Shown: positions 15,282 through 24,370, counted from the first letter of the stretch. The stretch is 62,191 nt of DNA from Alphaproteobacteria bacterium (GCA_024227565.1 JAAEUE010000072.1:1-62191), one strand, 5' to 3'. Numbers and translations are program-made. Notes: a model not told the origin generated them from the sequence alone.

Positions 15282-17345
15282 ATGGCCAACTCGGCTGGCA
15301 ATGGCGCGCCGTCTTCCACCGGCAAAGACCCCCTGCTCCAACCCTTGCAACTGAAGCACCTCACATTGCGCAACCGCATCATGAGCACCAGCCATGCCTG
15401 CGGACTGGAGGACAAGGACGGTTACCCAGCAGACCGCTACCAGAGCTACCATGAAGAGAAGGCCAAAGGCGGCATTGCCTTGACCATGTTCGGTGGCTCG
15501 TCAAACATTGCGCCCGATTCTCCGTCAGTGTTCCGCCAGCTTTACGTGGGCGATGACGGCGTTATCCCTCATTTACAGCGTTTCTCTGAGCGTATTCATG
15601 CCCAGGGCGCGGCCCTGATGATCCAAATCACCCATCTTGGCCGGCGAGGCGACCCGCACGTGGGCAATTTTCTCCCCACCATCGCCCCCTCGCCCATTCG
15701 CGAAACCCTGCACCGCTCCATTCCCAAGGAAATGGACGACGATGATATCGCCCGGGTTGTCACCGCGTTCGGCGAGGCTGCCCGGCGCTGCAAGGAGGGC
15801 GGATTGGACGGCCTGGAAACCCTCGCAGGCGCCCACCTCATCGGCCAGTTCCTCTCCCCGGCCACCAACCACCGGACAGATAAATACGGCGGATCAATCG
15901 AGAACCGCTGCCGTTTCGGCTTGATGGTCTACGATGAAATCCGCCGCGTGGTGGGTGATGACTTCATCGTTGGTTTCCGTTTCGTTGTGGACGAAGCCAT
16001 GTCCGATGGTTTGAGCTTTGAAGAGTGTGTGAAAATCGCTGGCATCTTTGAGAAGACGGGCCATCTCGACTACTTCAATGCCGTGTACGGCCGGATGGAC
16101 ACCGCCTATGGCCTGGCGGTCGACAACATGCCGGGCATGGCCTCGCCGCTTGCTCCGTGGCTCCACAAAGCTGCTGCCTTCAAGCAGGAGATATCGCTGC
16201 CGGTCTTCCACGCCGCACGCATCGCCGATGTGGCGACCGCACGGCACGCCATTGCCGAAGGCCTGATAGACATGGCCGGCATGACCCGGGCCCACATTGC
16301 CGACCCCCATTTGGTCTCAAAGCTGGCGGCAGGCAACGAAGAGCAAATCCGCCCCTGTGTGGGAACCACCCATTGCATGAGCGATGCCCGCCCGAGCTGC
16401 ATTCACAACCCCTCCACCGGCCGCGAGCGCAACTTGCCACACAAGATCGGGCCTGCTGACACAAAGAAAAAGGTTGTCGTCATCGGCGGCGGGCCGGCCG
16501 GGCTTGAGGCGGCCAGGGTGTGTGCCACACGCGGCCACCAGGTGAAGCTCTTTGAAGCGGCCAATGCCCTTGGCGGCCAGGTTCGCCTGGCCTCCACCGC
16601 CAGCTGGCGGGGCGATGTGATTGGGCTTGCCGACTGGCGGGCGGCTGAAATCGAGAGACTTGGCGTGGTCGTTGAGATGAACAAGTTTGCAGAACCGGTT
16701 GATGTCTTGGCCGAAGACCCGGGCATCATCATTGTCGCCACTGGCGGCGTGCCCAACCTGGACTGGTTGCCAAGCGGCGAGCTGTGCACATCGTCCTGGG
16801 ATGCCCTCACCGAACCGTTGCCGGATGGCGGGCACACAATCGTTTACGATGGCACCGGGCGACATGCCGCCCTCACCTGCGCCGAGCGCCTGGCCATGGC
16901 TGGACGGAACGTGGAGTTGGTGACAATCGACGACGCCATGGCGCTGGAGATGGCGTATGCAGAGAAGGTGATCTGGAAGCGCCGTGCCTACGAGCTCAAG
17001 CTCCCGCGTTCGTTCGATGAACGGCTTATTGGCGTTGAACGGGAGGGCAACCGCCTGTGTGCGATCTTTCAAAACGAAGTCACCAACGAACGCTCGCGCA
17101 AGACGGCCGACCAGATCATCGTTGAGTATGGCACCTTGCCGGCCGACAATTTTACGGACGAATTGCGGGGCCGGTCTAAGAACAATGGCACCACAAACAT
17201 CGATGCCCTGTTAAGCGGAGCCCCTCAGCCCAACGATGCGATCGAAGATGCGCCGTTCGAGCTGCATCGCATCGGCGATGCTGTGACGAGCCGTGATATT
17301 TCTTCGGCCATTCTGGATGCGTTCCGATTGTGCCGGACACTCTGA
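15282..17345 (+). CDS. Old-Yellow-Enzyme/2,4-dienoyl-CoA reductase-type oxidoreductase (FMN, Fe-S, FAD)
   Basis: The 687-residue enzyme has an N-terminal FMN TIM barrel (residues about 15-350) with HLGRRGDP, a GLETLAGAHLIGQFLSP segment and the NKYGGS-like DKYGGSIENR, then a dinucleotide domain starting KKKVVVIGGGPAGLEAARV near residue 400. This is the architecture of trimethylamine/dimethylamine dehydrogenase, N-methylproline demethylase and dienoyl-CoA reductase. The [4Fe-4S] segment reads RPCVGTTHCMSDARPSCIHN: the second cluster cysteine of the C-x2-C-x2-C pattern is Thr and the spacing to the last cysteine is short. An amine or betaine demethylase role is possible. GGAATGAG precedes the ATG. 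Confidence 0.8.
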   Translation: MANSAGNGAPSSTGKDPLLQPLQLKHLTLRNRIMSTSHACGLEDKDGYPADRYQSYHEEKAKGGIALTMFGGSSNIAPDSPSVFRQLYVGDDGVIPHLQRFSERIHAQGAALMIQITHLGRRGDPHVGNFLPTIAPSPIRETLHRSIPKEMDDDDIARVVTAFGEAARRCKEGGLDGLETLAGAHLIGQFLSPATNHRTDKYGGSIENRCRFGLMVYDEIRRVVGDDFIVGFRFVVDEAMSDGLSFEECVKIAGIFEKTGHLDYFNAVYGRMDTAYGLAVDNMPGMASPLAPWLHKAAAFKQEISLPVFHAARIADVATARHAIAEGLIDMAGMTRAHIADPHLVSKLAAGNEEQIRPCVGTTHCMSDARPSCIHNPSTGRERNLPHKIGPADTKKKVVVIGGGPAGLEAARVCATRGHQVKLFEAANALGGQVRLASTASWRGDVIGLADWRAAEIERLGVVVEMNKFAEPVDVLAEDPGIIIVATGGVPNLDWLPSGELCTSSWDALTEPLPDGGHTIVYDGTGRHAALTCAERLAMAGRNVELVTIDDAMALEMAYAEKVIWKRRAYELKLPRSFDERLIGVEREGNRLCAIFQNEVTNERSRKTADQIIVEYGTLPADNFTDELRGRSKNNGTTNIDALLSGAPQPNDAIEDAPFELHRIGDAVTSRDISSAILDAFRLCRTL

Positions 17346-17355
17346 TTATAAAAAA

Positions 17356-17393
17356 CTTGCGGCACCGGGCCAGATTGGCCGCGGTGCCGCAAG
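17356..17393. terminator. long hairpin just after the OYE-type gene
   Basis: CTTGCGGCACC (17356-17366) pairs perfectly with GGTGCCGCAAG (17383-17393), with a smaller GGCC/GGCC pair inside. It starts 11 bp after the stop. The A-run is on the upstream side, so the U-tract would be on leftward transcripts. It may stop transcription in both directions or only antisense reading into the gene. Confidence 0.55.
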
Positions 17394-17710
17394 TCGCTTG
17401 CACGTACCCCTGGCGGAGATCTTCGCCCCTTCAGTTAGGTTCGCGGTGCTGAACTTATTAGGCCTCGAATTTCGTGCCCCAGCCCTCTGAATACGAGAAA
17501 TGTGCGAATCTGCACAAACTGGATAATAGTGTGCCTATAGAGTAATTCATGAAATATCTTGAGAAAGCTACAATTGTATTAATTCCAGCCTCTGAGTTAC
17601 GGTTTTTTCCAATGTGACCATCATTCTCTTGCGCGTCAGGCGCCAAGCGACTACATCCCCCCTTCGTGTCCCTGGTTTGGACCGCTCCCAAAAAGGATCG
17701 TTATCGGCTC
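17394..17710. other. intergenic region before topA, no gene seen
   Basis: This AT-rich 317-bp stretch has short frames without ribosome-binding sites or family resemblance. It presumably carries the topA promoter; TTGCGC followed 17 bases later by TACATC near 17628-17656 is one weak candidate. No repeats or RNA structure stood out. Confidence 0.4.
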
Positions 17711-20323
17711 ATGAATGTTGTTGTTGTCGAGTCCCCGGCTAAAGCCAAAACAATAAACAAGTATCTGGGAACAGATTACACGGTGCTGGCTTCCTATGGC
17801 CACGTGCGCGATCTGCCGTCCAAAAACGGTTCGGTAAACCCAGACGAAGACTTCACGATGATTTGGGACATGGACACCAAATCACGCCAGCGGGTCAACG
17901 ACATCGCGAAAGCGTTGAAAGACGCCGACAAGCTCATTCTGGCGACTGACCCCGACCGGGAAGGCGAAGCCATTTCGTGGCATGTACTCGATATCCTGAA
18001 GGAAAAAGGCGCGCTGAAAGACAAAGATGTCGCCCGGGTCGTGTTCAACGCCATCACGAAATCCGCCGTTACCGAGGCGATGGAGAATGCCAGAGACTTG
18101 GACGAAGATCTGGTCGAAGCCTATCTCGCCCGCCGCGCGCTAGACTATTTGGTGGGCTTCACCCTCAGCCCGGTCTTGTGGCGCAAGCTGCCGGGCTCAC
18201 GCTCGGCCGGGCGTGTGCAATCAGTGGCCTTGCGGCTGGTGTGTGAGCGCGAACTTGAAATCGAAGCGTTCAAATCGCAAGAATATTGGACCATTGAGGC
18301 CGACCTTAGAACCGCAGAAGACAAAGCCTTCCGTGCCCGCTTGAATGCCGTTGATGGCAAGAAGCTGGGAAAATTCGATGTGCCAGCAGAGCAAGCTGCC
18401 AAAGCCATCGAATCTGCAATGAAAGAAGGCCGCTATGCCGTAGATTCGGTTGAAGCAAAGCCTGCCAAGCGCAATCCGGCAGCTCCCTTCACCACTTCCA
18501 CCCTGCAGCAGGAAGCGTCCAGGAAGCTCGGATTTTCATCGGCTCGCACGATGCAAATTGCACAAAAACTCTATGAAGGCATCAACCTGGACGGGGAAAC
18601 CACGGGCCTCATAACCTATATGAGGACCGACGGCGTGCAGATTGCTAACGAGGCGATCGCAGAAGCCCGCAACGTGATCCAGGACGATTTCGGCGAGCCC
18701 TATGTGCCAAGTGCGCCGCGGGTATACAAAACCAAAGCGAAGAACGCTCAGGAAGCTCACGAGGCCATTCGCCCAACCAGTCTCGCCCGGCGCCCGAAAG
18801 AGGTTTCCCGGGTTCTGGACGACGAACAGTTCAAGCTGTACGAGCTCATCTGGAAGCGCACCCTGGCGAGCCAAATGGAGAGCGCTGACTTTGAGCGCAC
18901 CACCGCTGATATTGTGACGGAGGGGACCGACGCAAAACGCTATACACTGCGGGCAACAGGCCAGGTCGTGGTGTTTGATGGCTTCTTGAAGCTTTACCAG
19001 GAAGGCCGCGACGACGATGGCGATGACGAAGATGGCCGCCGCCTGCCTAAAATGTCGAAAGGTGAAACTGTCGGCCTGGTCAAGCTGGAGCCGCTGCAGC
19101 ACTTTACCGAACCACCGCCCCGCTTCACCGAGGCCACACTGATCAAGCGGATGGAAGAACTCGGCATCGGCCGCCCGTCCACCTACACAGCGATCCTCAC
19201 CACCCTGCGCAATCGTGAATATGTGCGCATGGACAAAAAGCGCCTGATCCCGGAAGACAAGGGGCGCCTGGTGACGGCGTTCCTGGAAAGCTTCTTTGAG
19301 CGCTACGTTCAATATGATTTCACGGCAAACCTGGAAGAACAGCTCGACCGGATTTCCGCCGGCGACCTGGACTGGAAAAAGGTGCTGCAGGATTTTTGGG
19401 GCGACTTCAACCGGGCCATCGGCGAAACCGCAGATTTGCGGATCACTGAGGTCTTGGATGCGCTCAACGACCTTCTGGGCCCCCATGTGTTCCCGCAGAA
19501 TGAGGACGGCTCCGACCCGCGAGGCTGCCCCAATTGCGAGGGCGGAAAACTCTCCTTGAAGGTGGGCAAGTTCGGAGCCTTTGTTGGGTGCTCCAACTAT
19601 CCTGAATGCCGGTTCACCCGGCAGTTCACGCAAGACACCGGTGAGGACGCCAGCAAAAAGGCCGCGATGACCACAACCGGCATCGAGCTCGGCATCGACC
19701 CTGAATCGGGTTTCCCGGTTCTGCTGAAACAAGGCCGCTTCGGCCCGTTCATCGAATTGGGCGGCAAGAAGGAAGAAGAGGCCAAGCCCAAGCGGGCAAG
19801 CATTCCCCGGCGCATCCCAACCGATGAAGTTGACTTCGAACTCGCGCTCAAGCTTCTTTCGCTGCCCCGTCTCGTGGGCCAGCATCCCGAGAGCGGCATG
19901 GATATTACAGCCGGCCTCGGCCGCTATGGGCCGTTCGTTCTGCACGACGGCACTTACGCCAACATCGAGAGCTTCGAAGACCTCTTCACCATCGGCCTGA
20001 ACCGTTCGGTCAGCTTGATTGCCGAGAAGGCAGCCAAGAGCGGCGGCAAGTCCGGCACCATCAAGGAACTGGGCGAGCACCCTTCAGAAGGCGGTCCGGT
20101 GAATGTGATGAGCGGCCGCTATGGCCCCTACGTCAAGCACAAGCGCACCAACTCCACGCTGCCCAAGGGCACCGAGCCGGAAGAGGTCACGCTTGAGCAA
20201 GCGGTGGAGCTGATCGCGGCCAAGGCCGGCAAAACCGGCAAAGCCAAGAAAGCCCCTGCAAAAAAGAAGACGGCCGCCAAAAAGAAAACCAAAAGCAAGG
20301 CTGAAGCGGAAGAGACCGCTTAG
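17711..20323 (+). CDS. topA: DNA topoisomerase I
   Basis: TopA relaxes negative supercoils by a type IA mechanism. The 870-residue protein begins MNVVVVESPAKAKTI with the TOPRIM glutamate, has DPDREGEAISWH, and the active-site Tyr303 in GLITYMRTDG. C-terminal zinc-finger-like repeats follow, the first with CPNCEGGKL and CSNYPECR, then degenerate GRYGPY repeats. It ends in a Lys/Ala-rich tail (about 30 residues, KKAPAKKKTAAKKK), as in many alphaproteobacterial TopA proteins. The start at 17711 matches the family; 15 upstream codons are excluded. Confidence 0.97.
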   Translation: MNVVVVESPAKAKTINKYLGTDYTVLASYGHVRDLPSKNGSVNPDEDFTMIWDMDTKSRQRVNDIAKALKDADKLILATDPDREGEAISWHVLDILKEKGALKDKDVARVVFNAITKSAVTEAMENARDLDEDLVEAYLARRALDYLVGFTLSPVLWRKLPGSRSAGRVQSVALRLVCERELEIEAFKSQEYWTIEADLRTAEDKAFRARLNAVDGKKLGKFDVPAEQAAKAIESAMKEGRYAVDSVEAKPAKRNPAAPFTTSTLQQEASRKLGFSSARTMQIAQKLYEGINLDGETTGLITYMRTDGVQIANEAIAEARNVIQDDFGEPYVPSAPRVYKTKAKNAQEAHEAIRPTSLARRPKEVSRVLDDEQFKLYELIWKRTLASQMESADFERTTADIVTEGTDAKRYTLRATGQVVVFDGFLKLYQEGRDDDGDDEDGRRLPKMSKGETVGLVKLEPLQHFTEPPPRFTEATLIKRMEELGIGRPSTYTAILTTLRNREYVRMDKKRLIPEDKGRLVTAFLESFFERYVQYDFTANLEEQLDRISAGDLDWKKVLQDFWGDFNRAIGETADLRITEVLDALNDLLGPHVFPQNEDGSDPRGCPNCEGGKLSLKVGKFGAFVGCSNYPECRFTRQFTQDTGEDASKKAAMTTTGIELGIDPESGFPVLLKQGRFGPFIELGGKKEEEAKPKRASIPRRIPTDEVDFELALKLLSLPRLVGQHPESGMDITAGLGRYGPFVLHDGTYANIESFEDLFTIGLNRSVSLIAEKAAKSGGKSGTIKELGEHPSEGGPVNVMSGRYGPYVKHKRTNSTLPKGTEPEEVTLEQAVELIAAKAGKTGKAKKAPAKKKTAAKKKTKSKAEAEETA

Positions 20324-20326
20324 CAC

Positions 20327-22600
20327 TTGGCAAAATCTTCCAAGAAAGCGCGCAAATCCGCAGCCGGGCCGGCTTTACCTCCCGAGGAGCAAATCCTCCA
20401 GTTTGTTCAGGCCAGCCCAGGAAAGGTTGGCAAGCGGGAAATCTCGCGGCACTTCGGCATCAAGGGCGCCCAGCGCATTCCGCTCAAGCAACTCCTCAAG
20501 GACATGGCCGAGCGCGGCCTCCTGGAGCGGCGCTCGCGCAAACTGCAGGACCCAACGCATATGCCGCCGGTCATCGTGGCGGAGATCACCGGCCTGGATG
20601 ATGACGGCGAGCTCGTGGGCACGCCCGCCAACTGGCCCCCCGAGAGCGAGACAGAGCCACCGCGCATCCTGGTTAAGATGCGCAAAGCCAAAGGCCATAA
20701 CCCGGCCATGCAGCCGCCGGGCACAGGCGACAGGGTTTTGATCCGTGTGGCCAAGGCGAACGATCCTCAATACCCCTATGAGGCCACGGTGATCCGCCGG
20801 CTCGACAGTGGCGCGCGGCGCATCATCGGGGTCTTTCAGAAACATGGCGACGCCATGCAGATTGTGCCGGTTGACCGCAAGTCCCGGTCTGATCTCCAGG
20901 TTGCGCCGGGTGATCACAGGGACGCTGTTCACGGCGAGTTGGTGGCCGCAGAGCTCACGCGCGACAAAGGCCGCGGCCTGCGCGGCGCCCGCGTTCGCGA
21001 ACGGCTGGGCAAGCTCGACGATCAGCGCAACATTTCTCTCATCGCGCTGCATGAACACGGCATCCGCGATGCCTTTTCCGCAGAGATTGAGGCCGAAGTT
21101 GCTGCCCTGAAGGACGCCAGTCTGAAGGGCCGCACCGACGTCAGGCAAATCCCCCTCATCACGATCGATCCGCCAGACGCCCGCGATCACGACGATGCGG
21201 TGTGGGCCGAGGCCGACAGCGATGCCGGCAACCAAGGCGGCTTCCGGGTGATGGTCGCCATTGCCGATGTCTCCTGGTATGTGCGGCCGGGATCAGAGCT
21301 TGATCGGGAGGCACGTGAGCGGGGCAACTCCACCTACTTCCCTGACCGGGTGGTGCCCATGCTGCCTGAGCGCATCTCCAACGATCTCTGCTCGCTGCGT
21401 GAGAACGAAGACCGCCCTGCGCTTGCTGTCACGATGATCTTCGACAAATCCGGCAGCAAGCGATCCCACAAGTTCGACCGGGTGCTGATGCGCTCCCACG
21501 CCAAGCTCTCCTACGAACAGGCACAAGCGGCCATAGATGGCAATCCGGACGAAGCCAGCGCGCCTTTCATCGAGCCTGTCCTGAGGCCTCTCTGGGCCGC
21601 CTATGAGGCGCTTGGCAAGGCGCGCTTCAAACGCCAGCCCCTGGATCTCGATTTGCCCGAACGCAAGGTGCTACTGGCCGAAGACGGTTCCATCGACCGC
21701 ATCGTGACGCCGGCCCGGTTCGATGCTCACAAGCTCATCGAAGAATTCATGATCCAGGCCAATGTCTGCGCGGCTGAAACTCTGGAGAACAAGCGTTCAG
21801 CCCTGGTCTACCGGCTGCACGAGGCGCCGTCTCAGGAGAAGCTGACGGGCTTGCGCGAGTTTCTGCAGACCATCGGCATCAACCTGGCCAAGGGCCAGGT
21901 GATGAAGCCCAAGGATTTCAACCGCATCCTTGACCAGGTGAAGGGCAAGGAAACCCAGCACACGGTCAACGAGATGGTTCTGCGCAGCCAGGCCCAGGCG
22001 GTTTACTCGTCGCTGGATGCCGGCCACTTCGGGCTCAATCTGCGCCGCTATGCGCATTTCACCTCGCCCATCCGGCGTTACGCTGATTTGCTGATCCACC
22101 GGGCCCTGGTCTCCGCCTTGAGCCTAGGCGAAGGCGGCCTGTCTGAAGAAGACATCGCGAACCTGGAGGTGACCGCAGAGGTGATCTCCAACGCAGAGCG
22201 CCGCTCCATGGCAGCCGAGCGCCAAACCGTCGACCGGTTGATGGCCGCCTGGCTGTCAGAGCATGTGGGGGGCACCTTCCGTGGGCGCATCTCCGGCGTC
22301 ACCCGCGCAGGCCTCTTCGTGCGGCTGAACGATACCGGCGCCGATGGTTTCATCCCGGCCAGCACGCTGGTAAGTGATTATTACGTTCATGATGAAGCGG
22401 CCCAGGCCCTGGTGGGCGAACGCACAGGCGAAACCTTCCGCTTGGGCGACACGGCCGATGTGCGTTTGATGGAAGTGACGCCGCTGGCCGGAGGCTTGCG
22501 GTTTGAGATGATCAGCGATGGCCGAATGGGAAAGCCTGCCGGCAGAAAACGCCGTCCGCCCCAGAACCGCAGACCACCCAAACGCCGCGGGCGGCGCTGA
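20327..22600 (+). CDS. rnr: ribonuclease R
   Basis: RNase R is a processive 3'-5' exoribonuclease for structured RNA. The 757-residue protein has an N-terminal winged-helix-like region (VGKREISRHFGIKGAQRIP), cold-shock domains, the RNB catalytic motif DPPDARDHDDAVWAE with its metal-binding aspartates, a FTSPIRRYADLLIHRAL segment, an S1 domain near residues 640-730 (GTFRGRISGVTRAGLFVRL) and a basic Arg/Pro tail. The start appears to be TTG at 20327, three bases after the topA stop, with purines GCGGAAGAG at the end of topA as ribosome-binding site, so it is coupled to topA. Confidence 0.95.
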   Translation: MAKSSKKARKSAAGPALPPEEQILQFVQASPGKVGKREISRHFGIKGAQRIPLKQLLKDMAERGLLERRSRKLQDPTHMPPVIVAEITGLDDDGELVGTPANWPPESETEPPRILVKMRKAKGHNPAMQPPGTGDRVLIRVAKANDPQYPYEATVIRRLDSGARRIIGVFQKHGDAMQIVPVDRKSRSDLQVAPGDHRDAVHGELVAAELTRDKGRGLRGARVRERLGKLDDQRNISLIALHEHGIRDAFSAEIEAEVAALKDASLKGRTDVRQIPLITIDPPDARDHDDAVWAEADSDAGNQGGFRVMVAIADVSWYVRPGSELDREARERGNSTYFPDRVVPMLPERISNDLCSLRENEDRPALAVTMIFDKSGSKRSHKFDRVLMRSHAKLSYEQAQAAIDGNPDEASAPFIEPVLRPLWAAYEALGKARFKRQPLDLDLPERKVLLAEDGSIDRIVTPARFDAHKLIEEFMIQANVCAAETLENKRSALVYRLHEAPSQEKLTGLREFLQTIGINLAKGQVMKPKDFNRILDQVKGKETQHTVNEMVLRSQAQAVYSSLDAGHFGLNLRRYAHFTSPIRRYADLLIHRALVSALSLGEGGLSEEDIANLEVTAEVISNAERRSMAAERQTVDRLMAAWLSEHVGGTFRGRISGVTRAGLFVRLNDTGADGFIPASTLVSDYYVHDEAAQALVGERTGETFRLGDTADVRLMEVTPLAGGLRFEMISDGRMGKPAGRKRRPPQNRRPPKRRGRR

Positions 22601-22679
22601 AGCGAAAACATCGGCGTCAAAGTGCCACTGCGCGGGTTTGGCAACTTCAAAACAAGCCGCCCTTGACCACATTGAGCCC

Positions 22680-23102
22680 ATGCACACGATCCATGAAGAA
22701 AAGCCAAAGGACCGCAGTCCCTGGCGTGCCATGTGGCGCGGCGCCCTTATGCGCTGCCCTCAATGCAACGCCGGCAAACTGTTTCGGCGCTATCTGAAAG
22801 TCGCAGATGCCTGCCCCCATTGTGGTGAAGAACTGCACCACCACCGGGCCGATGATGCGCCGGCCTATCTGACGATATTTCTGGTGGGTCACATTCTTGT
22901 CCCGCCGATCATGTTGATTGAGCGTTTCTATGCGCCGGCGCTCTGGCTGCAGTTCGTGGTTTGGGCCCCGCTCTTGTTTCTTCTGACACTTGGGATCCTG
23001 CCTCTGGTGAAGGGCGCTGTGGTCGGCCTCCAGTGGGCCCTGCGCATGCACGGGTTTGAAGGGGCACCAACGGCACAAAAGCCTCTAGACAGCAGCACCT
23101 GA
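22680..23102 (+). CDS. DUF983-family zinc-ribbon membrane protein
   Basis: The 140-residue protein has an N-terminal zinc ribbon (MRCPQCNAGKLF and CPHCGEEL, four cysteines), a HHHRADDAP segment and two hydrophobic spans (YLTIFLVGHILVPPIMLI and LQFVVWAPLLFLLTLGIL). This is DUF983, of unknown function, commonly next to rnr or nudix genes in Rhizobiales. The ATG at 22680 gives the usual family length; an earlier in-frame start would overlap the rnr end. Confidence 0.88.
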   Translation: MHTIHEEKPKDRSPWRAMWRGALMRCPQCNAGKLFRRYLKVADACPHCGEELHHHRADDAPAYLTIFLVGHILVPPIMLIERFYAPALWLQFVVWAPLLFLLTLGILPLVKGAVVGLQWALRMHGFEGAPTAQKPLDSST

Positions 23103-23117
23103 GCCTGCCACCAGTTA

Positions 23118-23132
23118 GAGCGTGAAACGCTC
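23118..23132. repeat. short palindrome of the TAGAGC type between DUF983 and Nudix genes
   Basis: GAGCGT-GAA-ACGCTC, preceded by TTA, lies in the 44-bp gap between the two genes. It resembles the TAGAGC-ended palindromes at 24223-24329 and could be a fragment of the same dispersed family, or simply a small transcript hairpin. Confidence 0.35.
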
Positions 23133-23146
23133 TTGGATGAGAACAG

Positions 23147-23890
23147 ATGAAAATCGTTGAACGGCCCCATTCCGGCACCGGCGTTGCCGCAAAGATAGAC
23201 GGCCCGGCCCTGAAGCCGCGCGATGCTGCCACTTTGATCATGGTGCGCCGCGACACCGCCAAGCCCCGGGTGTTGATGGGCAAGCGCAGCGAAAATCACG
23301 CCTTCCTGCCTGGAGTATTCGTGTTTCCTGGCGGACGGGTCGATGCCGCCGACAGCCGGGTTAAGCCGGCAAATCCGCTGGACCCGAAAGTCGAACAAAA
23401 ACTAATGGCCCGCATGCGCGGCACGCCGTCAGCCGGCCGGGCCCGGGCGTTGGCCATGGCCGCGTTGCGCGAAACGTTTGAAGAAACAGGTCTCATCATC
23501 GGCACGGAAAGCGGAACGCCGGGCGGCTCCAAGCATCCTGATTGGGCCGAGTTCCTCGCCACGGGTCTCCGCCCCGCCCTGGCGCCTGTGCGCTATATCG
23601 CACGCGCCATCACACCGCCGGGCCGGATCCGGCGGTTTGACAGCCGCTTTTTCGTGGTCGACGCAGAGAACGTGTCCAATCTCGATGCGCCCGCCGGGTC
23701 CACCGATGAGCTGCTGGACGTGCACTGGCTGACGATCGCCGATACCGAAGACCTCCAACTGCCCTGGATCACGCGCCAAGTGCTCAAATCTCTGGACCAA
23801 CAGCTGCAGCACAAAGAGGGCCTGGCGCCGGGAGGTCCGGTGATGTTCCAACGCCAGCGCGGTAAGGATTGGTACAACGAAACCCTTTAA
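23147..23890 (+). CDS. Nudix hydrolase with an insertion in the Nudix region
   Basis: The 247-residue protein is a Nudix pyrophosphohydrolase. The catalytic helix is clear (AMAALRETFEETGLI, matching REUXEEXGU), and the preceding glycine loop is VFPGGRVDAAD. About 35 residues separate the two, longer than in the standard 23-residue box, a form common in alphaproteobacterial housekeeping Nudix proteins and in the mammalian NUDT19/RP2p-like group. The substrate (a nucleoside diphosphate derivative or CoA) is unknown. Confidence 0.88.
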   Translation: MKIVERPHSGTGVAAKIDGPALKPRDAATLIMVRRDTAKPRVLMGKRSENHAFLPGVFVFPGGRVDAADSRVKPANPLDPKVEQKLMARMRGTPSAGRARALAMAALRETFEETGLIIGTESGTPGGSKHPDWAEFLATGLRPALAPVRYIARAITPPGRIRRFDSRFFVVDAENVSNLDAPAGSTDELLDVHWLTIADTEDLQLPWITRQVLKSLDQQLQHKEGLAPGGPVMFQRQRGKDWYNETL

Positions 23891-23909
23891 GGGTTGTCGC
23901 GTCTATTTC

Positions 23910-23938
23910 TTGACAGAACGGCCTAACTGACGCATATC
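23910..23938 (+). promoter_or_regulatory. promoter of rpmG
   Basis: A consensus TTGACA (23910-23915) is followed after exactly 17 bases by CATATC (23933-23938), 63 bp before the L33 start. It is one of the best promoter matches noticed in the window and fits strong ribosomal-protein expression. Confidence 0.6.
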
Positions 23939-24000
23939 CCGCAACACAATTCACCCCGCCGCCCGGCCCAATGCCCGGCATGGCGACAGGAGCATTTAAG

Positions 24001-24168
24001 ATGGCAAAACCAACAACCGCCAAAATCCGGCTGAACAGCACGGCAGACACTGGCTTTTTCTACGTAACCAAGAAGAACACCCGGACCATGACCGAAAAAA
24101 TGGTGGTCAAGAAATATGACCCCATCGTGCGCAAACACGTAGAATTCAAGGAAGCCAAGATCAAGTAG
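24001..24168 (+). CDS. rpmG: 50S ribosomal protein L33
   Basis: This 55-residue protein is the bL33 ribosomal protein of the large subunit. The sequence [18 protein letters not shown] ... [17 protein letters not shown] is of the zinc-free (Cys-minus) type with no CxxC pairs. AGGAG lies nine bases before the ATG. It is a monocistronic unit with its own promoter (23910) and terminator (24192). Confidence 0.97.
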   Translation: MAKPTTAKIRLNSTADTGFFYVTKKNTRTMTEKMVVKKYDPIVRKHVEFKEAKIK

Positions 24169-24191
24169 TCTGATCAGGCATACTCGTTTCA

Positions 24192-24217
24192 AAGCACCGC
24201 TTCGGCGGTGCTTTTTT
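24192..24217 (+). terminator. intrinsic terminator of rpmG
   Basis: AAGCACCGC-TTCG-GCGGTGCTT is a perfect 9-bp stem with the stable TTCG tetraloop, followed by a run of six T. It lies 24 bp after the rpmG stop. Confidence 0.9.
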
Positions 24218-24222
24218 ATTGC

Positions 24223-24329
24223 CTAGAGCAACCTCCGATCAGACGGTTACGTCTGGTCGGAGATAAGTTGCTCGTTCGTAACGATAATCTGGAGCATATT
24301 CCGCTCAGTCTGAGCGGAATATGCTCTAG
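24223..24329. repeat. miniature palindromic element with CTAGAGCA ends
   Basis: The 107-bp unit has perfect 8-bp inverted ends, CTAGAGCA (24223) and TGCTCTAG (24322-24329). Inside are two long hairpins. 24226-24273 has GAGCAAC/GTTGCTC and CTCCGATCAGAC/GTCTGGTCGGAG arms. 24292-24326 has perfect 16-bp arms beginning GAGCATATTCCGC around a 3-base loop. Such paired palindromes resemble the RIME-type mobile intergenic elements of Rhizobiales; no transposase is present. It sits between the rpmG terminator and the leftward terminator at 24338. Confidence 0.6.
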
Positions 24330-24337
24330 ACCGCACG

Positions 24338-24370
24338 AAAAAAAGGGAGCGCCCGCGGGGCACTCCCTTT
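24338..24370 (-). terminator. leftward intrinsic terminator (pleD operon or a small RNA)
   Basis: On the minus strand AAAGGGAG and GCCC pair with GGGC and CTCCCTTT with one mismatch, followed by T7 (A-run 24338-24344 on the + strand). It is a strong Rho-independent terminator. The nearest leftward coding gene, pleD, ends almost 460 bp upstream, so the terminator serves either a long pleD 3' region or an unannotated RNA. Confidence 0.8.

Noticed and set aside
18536..20080. Long leftward open frame of 514 codons inside topA
   Set aside because: It is antisense to a clearly conserved gene, has no ribosome-binding site or recognisable domain, and arises from GC-rich third-position bias.
24223..24329. 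CRISPR repeats
   Set aside because: The repeats are inverted hairpins, not evenly spaced direct repeats with variable spacers, and no cas gene is present.
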